Assembly (NCBI RefSeq): GCF_002160985.1
Contig: NZ_NFLQ01000001.1
Location: 62,001 to 126,000 of the forward strand
Origin: Lachnoclostridium sp. An118
Lineage (GTDB): Bacteria > Bacillota > Clostridia > Lachnospirales > Lachnospiraceae
Direction: 5' to 3'
DNA: 64,000 nucleotides
The translations under genes and the position numbers were made by a program. Under the pieces are notes generated by a model. That model searched no databases, was not told where the DNA came from, and saw nothing but the letters and a program-made list of their open reading frames with translations. This document shows positions 1 through 7,909 of the stretch, in pieces; the stretch's first letter is position 1, and every line of letters starts with the position of its first letter.

Positions 1-930
1 ATCGGGTTCCTGGAAGATGAGGAGGTGCTGTCCATCCTGGGAGAGAAATACGGACTGGAGGTGGACTACTCCAAGGCGGGCTCCCTCGACATGATGACAG
101 CGGACCTGGAGGGGAGAAATTATCTCTTCCCGTCCAGCAGCATCGCGCTTGAGTACTATGAGGAGCTCCACGGCAGCCCGGTCCAGAGCGAGATCCTCCT
201 CAACACGCCCATTGTCCTCTACACCCATAAGATCGTGCTGGACGCCTTTGACAGCCAGGGGCTGATCACGAAGGACGGGGACGTAAACTATGTCGATATG
301 GCGAAGCTGGTGGAGCTGATCCAGAATGATACGGCCTGGGCGGACATCGGCGTGCCGGAGCTGTACGGTACGGTCTCGGTGGATACCACGGATCCGGCCC
401 GCTCCAACTCGGGCAATATGTTCGCGGCCCTTCTGGCGGATGTGCTGAACGGGGGGCAGACGCTGACCCCGGAGAAGGTGGACGAGATCCTGCCCCAACT
501 CCAGACAATCTTCGGAAAGCTTGGATACATGGAGACCTCCTCCTCAGATCTGTTCAGCCAGTTCCTGCGGATGGGCGTGGGAGCCACCCCCATCGCGGCG
601 GGGTACGAGAGCCAGATCATCGAGTACGCCATGCTGCATCCGGAAGAGTATGAGTCGGTCCGGGACGACATCGTCGTGCTCTACCCGGCCCCTACCGTGT
701 GGTCCGCCCATGTGCTGATCGCTCTGGACGATGCGGGGAAGACCCTGATCCGGGGACTGCAGGATGAAGAGGTGCAGAAGCTGGCGTGGGAAAAGCACGG
801 TTTCCGCACGGGAAACTATGAGATATCGGACAAGGAGCTCGGCGTGCCGGGCATCGCTGACAATATCACTCAGGTGGCGCAGGTGCCCTCCTACGATGTG
901 ATGCGCCGGATCATAGACGGGCTCCGGTAA
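1..930 (+). CDS. Extracellular solute-binding-like protein, 5' end cut by window
   Basis: The reading frame is open from base 1, so the gene starts outside the window; an internal GTG at 25 should not be taken as the start. The visible 309 residues look like the C-terminal lobe of a periplasmic-binding-type substrate-binding protein, with a long alpha/beta region and the late segment VVLYPAPTVWSAHVLIAL. No signal peptide can be judged because the N-terminus is missing. It ends 31 bases before telA, and a binding-like protein next to telA is an arrangement I recall from Clostridia, so a shared operon is likely. The ligand cannot be told from the sequence. Family assignment is fairly sure, role is not. 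Confidence 0.6.
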   Translation: MGFLEDEEVLSILGEKYGLEVDYSKAGSLDMMTADLEGRNYLFPSSSIALEYYEELHGSPVQSEILLNTPIVLYTHKIVLDAFDSQGLITKDGDVNYVDMAKLVELIQNDTAWADIGVPELYGTVSVDTTDPARSNSGNMFAALLADVLNGGQTLTPEKVDEILPQLQTIFGKLGYMETSSSDLFSQFLRMGVGATPIAAGYESQIIEYAMLHPEEYESVRDDIVVLYPAPTVWSAHVLIALDDAGKTLIRGLQDEEVQKLAWEKHGFRTGNYEISDKELGVPGIADNITQVAQVPSYDVMRRIIDGLR

Positions 931-961
931 AGGACCCGGCTAAAATAACAGAAAGGAAAGA

Positions 962-2095
962 ATGACTATGGCAGAGATAACCCTGGATACGTTGAGAAAG
1001 CAGAGAGGACAGGCGGCGGATGTGCCAGCGGAGGAGACGCCGGACACCCTCAAGGAGCAGATCACTTTGCTCACGCCGGATGAGAGACGCAAGGTGGAGG
1101 AGCTGAAGGAGCAGATCGATCTGACGGATTCCCAGATGCTGATGCAGTACGGTGCCGGAGCGAAGCAGAACATCGCGGATTTCTCCGAGAATATCCTGAA
1201 TAACGTCCGCGCAAAGGACACAGGATATGTGGGAGAGCTGATGACCGGGCTCATCGCCAATGTGGAGGGACTGGACTTTGACTCCCTGGAGAAAGAGGGC
1301 GGGCTCATGGGCATTTTTAAGAAGGCGGAGTCCAAAGTGAAGAAATTCCTCATGCAGTACGAGAAGCTGGAAGTCCAGGTGGACAGGATCGAGGGCAAAC
1401 TGGAGGAGGCCCGGATGGAGATGCTCAAAGACATCGGCATGCTGGACGCCATGTATGAGAAAAACCTGTCCTACTTCCGGCAGCTTCAGCTCTACATTGC
1501 GGCCGGAGAGGAGAAGCTGCAGGAGCTGCGGGAACAGACGCTTCCCTCCCTGCGGGCCGAGGCCGAGAGGAGCGGCGATCCCATGAACGCCCAGATCGTC
1601 CGGGACTTTGAGGACACGGTGAACCAGTTTGAGAAGAAGATCCACGACCTGAAGACGAGCCGGACCATCGCCATCCAGACGGCCCCGCAGCTCCGGCTTG
1701 TACAGAACAATGACAAGCTTCTGGCTGACAAGATCCAGACGGCGATCCAGGAGACTATCCCTTTGTGGAAGAGCCAGATGGTCATGGCGCTGGGGCTGTA
1801 CCGGCAGCAGGAGGCCCTGAAGCTGCAGCGGAATATCACGGACACGACGAACCAGCTCCTTTTGCAGAACTCGGAGAAGCTCAGGCAGAACACCCTGGAC
1901 GTGGTGAGGGAGTCGGAGCGGAGCATTGTGGATATCGCGACGCTGAAGAAGGCGAACGAGAACCTGATTAGCACCATGAGCGAGGCGGTCCGCATCCAGC
2001 AGGAGGGCCGCAGGAAACGGCAGGAGGCGGAGGCCGAGCTGGAGAAGCTGGAGCGCGACATACGGGCTTCGCTTCTTGGGACATCCCGGAGCTGA
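962..2095 (+). CDS. telA: TelA family toxic-anion (tellurite) resistance protein
   Basis: This 377-residue protein is almost wholly helical and charged, as in the TelA/KlaA family (PF05816). Recognisable parts are the N-terminal block with LTPDERRKVEELKEQIDL and the later run of helices with ERSIVDIATLKKANENL. The family is linked to tellurite and other envelope-stress resistance, but its biochemical role is unknown. There are two in-frame start codons, 962 and 968, behind the purine-rich site GAAAGGAAAG (951-960); both are possible. It follows the binding-protein gene closely and is followed by a clear intrinsic terminator, so it is the last gene of its operon. Confidence 0.85.
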   Translation: MTMAEITLDTLRKQRGQAADVPAEETPDTLKEQITLLTPDERRKVEELKEQIDLTDSQMLMQYGAGAKQNIADFSENILNNVRAKDTGYVGELMTGLIANVEGLDFDSLEKEGGLMGIFKKAESKVKKFLMQYEKLEVQVDRIEGKLEEARMEMLKDIGMLDAMYEKNLSYFRQLQLYIAAGEEKLQELREQTLPSLRAEAERSGDPMNAQIVRDFEDTVNQFEKKIHDLKTSRTIAIQTAPQLRLVQNNDKLLADKIQTAIQETIPLWKSQMVMALGLYRQQEALKLQRNITDTTNQLLLQNSEKLRQNTLDVVRESERSIVDIATLKKANENLISTMSEAVRIQQEGRRKRQEAEAELEKLERDIRASLLGTSRS

Positions 2096-2111
2096 TGTAA
2101 GATAAGACAAA

Positions 2112-2144
2112 GACGGATCCTATACAGCAGGATCCGCCTTTTTT
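2112..2144 (+). terminator. Intrinsic terminator after telA
   Basis: The arms CGGATCC (2114-2120) and GGATCCG (2130-2136) form a hairpin followed by CC and six T. It serves the plus strand. The stop codon of the convergent LacI-type gene (2120-2122) lies inside the hairpin. Confidence 0.85.
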
Positions 2145-3130
2145 CTGGCTGTGTCTGTTGAGCTCCTCACCACCAGGCGGGCGTGGAGCAGCAGAGTGCC
2201 GATGGCCACATGGTTCATCAGGCTCTCCAGGGCGTAGTAGCCGCTTTTCCCAAGCTGTACCCGCTCCTGGCGCACGGTGGTGAGGGGCGGGGAGGTGTAG
2301 GCACAGATGGGAAGGTCGTCAAAGCCGATGATGCTTACATCGGTTGGGACACGAAGGCCCATCTGCTGGCACTGCACAAGAGCCGCGTTGGCGATCTGAT
2401 CGTGGCTGCAGATGACGGCTGTGACGCCCATCTTCAAAAGGCGGGGCAGATGTTTCTCCATGCACTGGGAGGTGTAGTAGGAAGCCCCGGCGCAGGTGGG
2501 ATCCGTCTTCAGACCGTTCTGGCGGAGGGCTGCGAAGAAGGCCTTGTGACGCACCTGCATGATGTGGGAGCCCAGAGCGTGGCTTAAGTATCCGATCTTC
2601 TTGTGTCCCAGCTTCTTCAGATGGGCCACTGCCAGCTCCATGCCCTCGTTGTTGTCAATTCCCACATAGGCGATGTGGGGATTGGCCATGACGTAGTTGT
2701 CGTAGAGGACAGTGGAGGTGTGGCTTGTGTGGAAGTCCTTCATCCAGGGATCGCTTAAGGAAAATCCCAGAACAAAAGAGCCCAGGTAATCGTTCTTCAG
2801 CATGAAAGCGTCGTAGGAGGAGCTTTTCTGCAGCTTTTCCGTCACCGGGACGATATCTACTGTGTAGCCTGCCGGCTCTGCCATCTGCCGGAAGCCGAGG
2901 ATGATCTCATAGCCGAACTGGTGTGGTTCCTGGTACTCCATATTTTCTATAAGGATGCAGAGCTTCCGGACGCCGCCGGGGCGGCGCAGTTTGGAGTATC
3001 CCATCTCCACCGCTGTCTCCAGTACATTTTTTTGTAAAGTTTCGCTGATGTCTGATGCACCGTTGAGAGCTTTGGACACTGTTCCCTTGGAAATCCCCAG
3101 CTTGTCGGCAATATCCTGTATTGTAGCCAT
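2120..3130 (-). CDS. LacI/GalR family transcriptional regulator
   Basis: The 336-residue protein begins with a classic LacI helix-turn-helix (IQDIADKLGISKGTVSKALN, residues about 3-22), followed by the hinge and a periplasmic-binding-like effector domain with the typical segments GIDNNEGMELAVAHL and IIGFDDLPICAYTSPPLTTV. It is divergent from the maltose-binding gene fragment, as in many maltose or maltodextrin loci, so it most likely controls the glucan genes and itself; the effector is probably a maltodextrin or related sugar (inference). Its promoter carries the motif CGAAACTTT between -35 and -10, which also occurs at the divergent promoter. The gene looks intact. Confidence 0.9.
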   Translation of the reverse strand: MATIQDIADKLGISKGTVSKALNGASDISETLQKNVLETAVEMGYSKLRRPGGVRKLCILIENMEYQEPHQFGYEIILGFRQMAEPAGYTVDIVPVTEKLQKSSSYDAFMLKNDYLGSFVLGFSLSDPWMKDFHTSHTSTVLYDNYVMANPHIAYVGIDNNEGMELAVAHLKKLGHKKIGYLSHALGSHIMQVRHKAFFAALRQNGLKTDPTCAGASYYTSQCMEKHLPRLLKMGVTAVICSHDQIANAALVQCQQMGLRVPTDVSIIGFDDLPICAYTSPPLTTVRQERVQLGKSGYYALESLMNHVAIGTLLLHARLVVRSSTDTARKKADPAV

Positions 3131-3168
3131 TTTTCCGGCCCCCCTTTTATGTGGAAATAGATGTATTT

Positions 3169-3197
3169 ATTATAGAGGAAAGTTTCGTGGAAATCAA
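3169..3197 (-). promoter_or_regulatory. Promoter of the LacI-type gene with embedded operator-like motif
   Basis: On the minus strand TTGATT (3192-3197) and TATAAT (3169-3174) are separated by exactly 17 bases. The spacer contains CGAAACTTT (3179-3187), the reverse complement of a motif found again at 3222-3229 and 3384-3392, which suggests autoregulation. Confidence 0.75.
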
Positions 3198-3334
3198 TGT
3201 GATATTGCGTAAAAATACAATAAGTTTCGGCGAGTTTAGAAAAGAGAGGATAAGACATATTGTGAAAATGCATAAAAATCTGGAACGCAATCTATGAAAA
3301 ACATACAATTCAAAGAAAACGCACAATATTTTTA

Positions 3335-3363
3335 TTGACGAGGTGAGCCAAATAGAGTATGCT
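3335..3363 (+). promoter_or_regulatory. Promoter of the maltose-binding gene fragment
   Basis: TTGACG (3335-3340), a 17-base spacer and TATGCT (3358-3363) fit a SigA promoter. The expected start site is near 3370, about 40 bases before the ATG at 3411. Confidence 0.75.
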
Positions 3364-3373
3364 GTTAAAAGAA

Positions 3374-3393
3374 CGAAACAATACGAAACTTTT
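3374..3393 (+). promoter_or_regulatory. Candidate LacI-type operator downstream of the -10
   Basis: Two CGAAAC copies (3374-3379 and 3384-3389, the second running on as CGAAACTTTT) sit just after the start site, a usual repressor position. The same motif lies in the divergent promoter at 3179-3187 and at 3222-3229. Confidence 0.5.
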
Positions 3394-3410
3394 AAAGAAA
3401 TGGAGATAAA

Positions 3411-3779
3411 GTGATGATGAAAAGAGGGTTGGCTCTGCTGCTCACAGCAGGGCTGCTGGCAGGACTGACCGGATGCGCCGCCTCGGGAGAGGATGCTTCC
3501 GATGGCGCGGAGAAGGTCCGGCTTATGGTATGGTCTCCGTCCAACGACCAGTCAAAGGACAGCGGAGAATGGCTTCAGACAATGTGCGAGAGGTTTGCCA
3601 ATGAGCATCCTGAGTGGGACATTACATTTGTCTACGGTGTGGCCGACGAGGCCAGCGCTGCCGGGCAGGTGTCACAGGACCCGGAGGCCAGCGCGGATGT
3701 GTTCATGTTTGCCAACGACACGCTGACTGCCATGACGGACGCCAATGCACTCTGGGAGCCTACTACCTGGCTTATCTGA
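3411..3779 (+). pseudogene. Truncated maltose/maltodextrin-binding protein (N-terminal fragment)
   Basis: The first about 115 residues are a good sugar ABC transporter binding protein: a lipoprotein signal (MMMKRGLALLLTAGLLAGLT then GCAAS, lipid Cys about 24), then VRLMVWSPSNDQSKDSGEWL and the block DPEASADVFMFANDTLTAM typical of MalE-like proteins. Homology stops near 3755 and the frame closes at 3779, giving 122 residues where about 400-430 are usual. From about 3752 another frame encodes the end of a debranching enzyme. The simplest reading is one deletion that removed the rest of this gene, probably the two permease genes, and most of the debranching gene. The promoter and ribosome-binding site (GGAGA at 3402-3406) are intact, so a short secreted lipoprotein could still be made. 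Confidence 0.85.
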
Positions 3780-3979
3780 AAGTCCACGGTTATTCCCGGT
3801 CTGCAAAAGAAAGGGTGAAAGAGCAGATGGAAGGACTGGAGAGCGCCCTCAGGGAGGGATGCGCAGGACAGCTTCCGGAGATCTATGACGGGGCGTTCCC
3901 CACGGTCTCCAGAGGGTGTTTCGCCCAGGCCTGGAGTGTGGGAGAACTGCTTCGGGTCTATGAAAAACTGGAAAAATAG
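3752..3979 (+). pseudogene. C-terminal remnant of glycogen debranching enzyme (amylo-alpha-1,6-glucosidase type)
   Basis: In the frame ending with TAG at 3977-3979 the last about 75 residues match the end of GDE_C-type debranching enzymes: GAYYLAYLKVHGYS, then GQLPEIYDGAFPTVSRGCFA and AWSVGELLRVYEKLEK. An intact enzyme of this type is several hundred residues long and hydrolyses alpha-1,6 branches of glycogen. Here all but the tail is missing and the fragment is fused, out of frame, to the maltose-binding fragment upstream. It has no start codon of its own. Its position just before glgP fits a former operon in which debranching and phosphorolysis worked together. Confidence 0.85.
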
Positions 3980-4104
3980 GGTATAATAACCACAGCGTGG
4001 TTATTATACCTGCGCATAGAGCGGTTTCTGCGGAACCGCAGAAATCCGCCGCGCATCTGCCAGAGGCCCATGGCCGCTGTGCGGCCATGGTATGATAATA
4101 CCGT
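3980..4104. repeat. Cluster of three hairpins between the debranching remnant and glgP
   Basis: Three palindromes lie in a row. The first is a perfect 14-bp inverted repeat GGTATAATAACCAC (3980-3993) against its complement at 3997-4010, with a three-base loop. The second pairs GCGGTTTCTGCGG with CCGCAGAAATCCGC (about 4020-4048) with one bulge. The third pairs CATGGCCGC with GCGGCCATG (about 4069-4089). None has a T-run, so they are not plain terminators. The GGTATAAT and GGCCATGG parts recur upstream of other genes in this window (21314-21335, 45664-45689). Confidence 0.7.
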
Positions 4105-4146
4105 AGTGTTTATGAAATATCAGATGTGAAAAGGAGAGTATTCATT

Positions 4147-6408
4147 ATGGAACAGGCATTACAGCGTGTATTGCAGGAGAAATTTCAGAAAGATATCAAA
4201 GACGCCACAAAGGAGGAGATCTACACAGCCCTTCTCTTTGTGACAAAGGAAAAAATGCAGGGCATGAAGGCCAACACAGGAGACAGGAAATTATATTACA
4301 TTTCCGCGGAATTTCTCATCGGAAAGCTTCTGTCCAACAATCTGATCAACCTGGGAGTTTTTGAGGAGACAAGGGAAGTGCTGAAAAAATACGGCCACGA
4401 TCTGACACAGATCGAGGAGGTGGAGCTGGAGCCGTCCCTTGGAAACGGAGGCCTTGGACGTCTGGCGGCCTGCTTCCTTGACTCCATCGCCACACTGGGA
4501 CTTGCCGGGGACGGCGTGGGACTTAACTACCACGACGGACTGTTCCTCCAGAAGTTTGCGGACAACAAGCAGTGGGAGGACAAAAACCCCTGGATCACAG
4601 ACAATACATGGCTTACAAAGACAGACTGCCACTTTGAGGTGCCTTTCAAGGACTTTACGCTGACTTCCACCATGTACGATATCGACGTGCCGGGATACAA
4701 GAGCGGCTGCAACAAGCTCCATCTCTTTGACATCGATACTGTGGACGAGAGCATGATCCACGATGGCATCCAGTTTGACAAGAGTGATGTCCGCAGGAAC
4801 CTGACCCTCTTCCTCTACCCGGATGACAGCGACGAGGCGGGACAGCTTCTGCGTATCTACCAGCAGTACTTCATGGTCAGCAACGCGGCCCAGCTCATTC
4901 TGAAAGAGGCACAGGAGAGAGGCGTGGACCTGTATCACCTTCACGAGCATGTGTGCATCCAGATCAACGACACCCATCCTACTATGGTGATCCCGGAGCT
5001 GATCCGTATCCTGACAACCCAGAAGGGCTTCAATATGGACACAGCCATCGACGTGGTGAGAAAGACATGCGCCTACACGAACCACACCATTCTGGCAGAG
5101 GCTCTGGAGAAGTGGCCCATCGCCTACCTGGAGAAGGTGGTTCCCCAGCTTATGCCCATCATCCGCGAGCTGGACGCAAGGGTGAGAAGGGACTTCCATG
5201 ACGAGAGAGTGTACATCATCGACAAGATGGACCGGGTACACATGGCCCACATCGACATCCACTACGGCTATGCGGTGAACGGTGTGGCTGCCCTCCACAC
5301 AGAGATACTGAAAGAGTCCGAGCTGAAGCCTTTCTACGATATTTACCCGGAGAAGTTCAACAACAAGACAAACGGCATCACTTTCCGCCGCTGGCTTCTC
5401 CACTGCAACCATGAGCTTGCGGATTATCTGAAGGAGCTTATCGGAGAAGAGTATGTGGAGGACGCTTCCCAGCTTGAAAAACTGCTGGCATACAAGGATG
5501 ACGAGAAAGTGCTCCAGCGTCTCAGAGAGATCAAGAAAGACGCCAAGGTGGAGCTGAAGGACTATCTGAAGATGACCCAGGATGTAGACGTGGACGAGAA
5601 CTCTGTATTTGACATCCAGATCAAGCGTCTCCACGAGTACAAGAGACAGCAGATGAACGCCCTCTACGCCATCTACAAATACAAGGAGATCAAGAAGGGC
5701 AACCTGCCGGCAAGACCCATCACCATGATCTTCGGCGCCAAGGCTGCTCCGGCCTACACCATCGCAAAGGACATCATCCATCTGATCCTCTGCCTGCAGC
5801 AGCTTGTGAACAACGATCCGGATGTCAACAAGTACATGCGCATCGTCATGGTGGAAAACTACAATGTGACAAAGGCTGAGAAGCTGATCCCGGCCTGCGA
5901 CATTTCCGAGCAGATCTCCCTGGCGTCCAAAGAGGCCTCCGGAACCGGAAACATGAAGTTCATGCTGAACGGAGCCGTGACCCTGGGAACCGAGGACGGG
6001 GCAAATGTGGAGATCCACCAGCTTGTGGGGGACGACAACATCTATATCTTCGGCGAGAAGTCCGAGAAGGTCATCCAGCTCTACGCTGACAGCGCCTACA
6101 ATTCCAGAGCCATCTACGAGAGCGATCCGCAGATCGAGGAGCTGGTGGACTTTATCATCAGCAAGGAGATGATCATGATCGGCGATTCGGTGAACTTAGG
6201 AAGACTCTACAAGGAGATCGTGGGCAAAGACTGGTTCATGACCCTTCTGGATGTGAAGGACTACATCCGCACAAAAGAGCAGATGCTCGCAGACTACGAG
6301 GACGAGAAGGCATGGGCGAAGAAGATGCTGGTGAACATTGCAAAGGCAGGCTTCTTCTCCTCAGACCGCACCATTGCGGAGTACAACAGAGACATTTGGC
6401 ATCTGTAA
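4147..6408 (+). CDS. glgP: Glycogen/alpha-glucan phosphorylase
   Basis: The 753-residue GT35 enzyme releases glucose-1-phosphate from alpha-1,4-glucans using pyridoxal phosphate. Seen in the sequence: [20 protein letters not shown] in the N-terminal half, the histidine-containing [18 protein letters not shown], and the cofactor-binding block [15 protein letters not shown] with the probable Schiff-base lysine near residue 604. Length is normal for the family. The ATG at 4147 is chosen over an upstream in-frame GTG (4126) because AAGGAGA at 4130-4136 is well placed only for the ATG. malQ follows after 22 bases, so the two are likely co-transcribed. Upstream lies a hairpin-rich spacer rather than a clear -35/-10 promoter. 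Confidence 0.95.
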   Translation: MEQALQRVLQEKFQKDIKDATKEEIYTALLFVTKEKMQGMKANTGDRKLYYISAEFLIGKLLSNNLINLGVFEETREVLKKYGHDLTQIEEVELEPSLGNGGLGRLAACFLDSIATLGLAGDGVGLNYHDGLFLQKFADNKQWEDKNPWITDNTWLTKTDCHFEVPFKDFTLTSTMYDIDVPGYKSGCNKLHLFDIDTVDESMIHDGIQFDKSDVRRNLTLFLYPDDSDEAGQLLRIYQQYFMVSNAAQLILKEAQERGVDLYHLHEHVCIQINDTHPTMVIPELIRILTTQKGFNMDTAIDVVRKTCAYTNHTILAEALEKWPIAYLEKVVPQLMPIIRELDARVRRDFHDERVYIIDKMDRVHMAHIDIHYGYAVNGVAALHTEILKESELKPFYDIYPEKFNNKTNGITFRRWLLHCNHELADYLKELIGEEYVEDASQLEKLLAYKDDEKVLQRLREIKKDAKVELKDYLKMTQDVDVDENSVFDIQIKRLHEYKRQQMNALYAIYKYKEIKKGNLPARPITMIFGAKAAPAYTIAKDIIHLILCLQQLVNNDPDVNKYMRIVMVENYNVTKAEKLIPACDISEQISLASKEASGTGNMKFMLNGAVTLGTEDGANVEIHQLVGDDNIYIFGEKSEKVIQLYADSAYNSRAIYESDPQIEELVDFIISKEMIMIGDSVNLGRLYKEIVGKDWFMTLLDVKDYIRTKEQMLADYEDEKAWAKKMLVNIAKAGFFSSDRTIAEYNRDIWHL

Positions 6409-6430
6409 AATAGATAAGAGAGGTATTACC

Positions 6431-7906
6431 ATGAGACAGACAGGCATACTGATGCCCGTGTCCTCCCTCCCCTCCCGGACGGGGATCGGGGAGCTGGGCC
6501 CGGCGGCATACAGATGGATCGAGATGATGAAGGAAAGCGGGGCAGGGATCTGGCAGATCCTTCCCCTGAACCCTGTGGGCTACGGCAATTCGCCTTATCA
6601 GCCCTACTCATCCTACGCAGGAGACGAGCTGTATATCAGTCTGGATGTGCTTTTCCAGGAAGGGCTTCTGAAAGAGCAGCCGGAGGTGTTCCGGGAAAAG
6701 GCAGTCCGTGTGGACTACGATGCGGTGCGAGCTTTCAAGCTTCCCTATCTTAAGGAGGCCTGGCAGTCATTCCGGGAGCAGGGGCTGGACCAGAAGGAAG
6801 AGTTCCGGACCTTTGCCCGGCAGGAGTGGGCCTTGGAGTACGGTGTGTTCCGCGCCCTTAAGATAAGCAACGGCGGCACATGCTGGAACGAGTGGAAAGA
6901 GGAGGACAAAAACTGGACGAAGACCCGCCGGGAGCTTACTGCACCGGAAAAGGAAGAGGCCGATTTCCAGGTGTTCCTTCAGTATATGTTCTTCTGCCAG
7001 TGGATGAAGGTGAAAAAAACGGCCAACGAAAACGGCATCCGCATCATGGGGGACGTGCCCTTCTACGTGGGCGTGGACTCTGTGGACGTGTGGGGAGGAA
7101 AGGACAATTTCCTTCTGGACACGGACGGACGCCCCATCTTCATAGCAGGCGTTCCGCCGGACTATTTCAGTGAGACAGGGCAGAGATGGGGCAATCCTAT
7201 CTATGACTGGGACTACATGAAGGAGCAGGGCTATCAGTTCTGGCTGGACCGGATCGGCTACAGCGGAAAGCTCTTTGACATTGTGCGCATCGACCATTTC
7301 CGTGCTTTTGACACCTACTGGAAGATCCCGGCCTCCTGCCCCACAGCCGTGGAGGGAGACTGGATCGAGGCGCCCGGGTACGAGGTGCTGGATCTGCTGA
7401 CAGAGAAGCTGCCAGGCGTTGAGCTGGTGGCGGAAGATCTGGGAGATCTGCGTCCGGAGGTTCTGACGCTGAAAGAGCACTACCATTTAAAGGGCATGAA
7501 GATCCTTGTCTTCTCCATTGAGACAGGCGGAAAGTACGCCTGTGATATCTCAGAAGACACAGAAAATATGATCATATACACCGGCACCCATGACAACGAC
7601 ACGCTTATGGAGTGGTACGGGAATTTAAGCCCCGCCGCCAGGCGGAAGGTGCGCCGCTTCCTTAAAAAGGAAGGGTGCAGGGCAGGGTCCGTGAAGGACA
7701 GGCTGATCGCCTACCTGCTGCACAGCCCGGCCCAGTACGCCATCATCCCCATGCAGGACATTCTGGGACTTGGCCGGGAGGGCCACATGAACACGCCGGG
7801 AACGGTGGGCTCCCCCAACTGGGAGTGGCATATGCCGGACTTTGACAGGGCCGGACGGGAACTTGCAGGATACAGAAAGCTGATCCAGGCCCGGAAAGAG
7901 GTATAA
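6431..7906 (+). CDS. malQ: 4-alpha-glucanotransferase (amylomaltase, GH77)
   Basis: The 491-residue protein transfers alpha-1,4-glucan segments between maltodextrins and releases glucose. It starts RQTGILMPVSSLPSRTGIGE and has PLNPVGYGNSPYQPYSS, both family hallmarks. The catalytic nucleophile lies in VRIDHFRAFDTYW (about residue 286) and the acid/base in VAEDLGDL (about 334); the third carboxylate is in YTGTHDNDT. The frame is open further upstream into glgP, but the ATG at 6431 with AGAGAGG before it gives the family N-terminus. Only three bases separate it from the next glucosidase gene. With glgP it would convert maltodextrins to glucose and glucose-1-phosphate. Confidence 0.95.
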   Translation: MRQTGILMPVSSLPSRTGIGELGPAAYRWIEMMKESGAGIWQILPLNPVGYGNSPYQPYSSYAGDELYISLDVLFQEGLLKEQPEVFREKAVRVDYDAVRAFKLPYLKEAWQSFREQGLDQKEEFRTFARQEWALEYGVFRALKISNGGTCWNEWKEEDKNWTKTRRELTAPEKEEADFQVFLQYMFFCQWMKVKKTANENGIRIMGDVPFYVGVDSVDVWGGKDNFLLDTDGRPIFIAGVPPDYFSETGQRWGNPIYDWDYMKEQGYQFWLDRIGYSGKLFDIVRIDHFRAFDTYWKIPASCPTAVEGDWIEAPGYEVLDLLTEKLPGVELVAEDLGDLRPEVLTLKEHYHLKGMKILVFSIETGGKYACDISEDTENMIIYTGTHDNDTLMEWYGNLSPAARRKVRRFLKKEGCRAGSVKDRLIAYLLHSPAQYAIIPMQDILGLGREGHMNTPGTVGSPNWEWHMPDFDRAGRELAGYRKLIQARKEV

Positions 7907-7909
7907 AAG

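Noticed and set aside
3241-3330. Catabolite-responsive (cre) site before the glucan genes
   Set aside because: Stretches such as TGAAAATGCATAAA only partly fit the cre consensus, so I do not call one.
3411-3979. A real small gene of novel function
   Set aside because: Both halves are recognisable pieces of large known families in different frames, so a deletion product is more likely.
4291-6018. Long open frame of 575 codons on the minus strand
   Set aside because: It is antisense to glgP, whose product is unmistakable; the antisense protein has no recognisable domain and reflects codon bias in a GC-rich gene.
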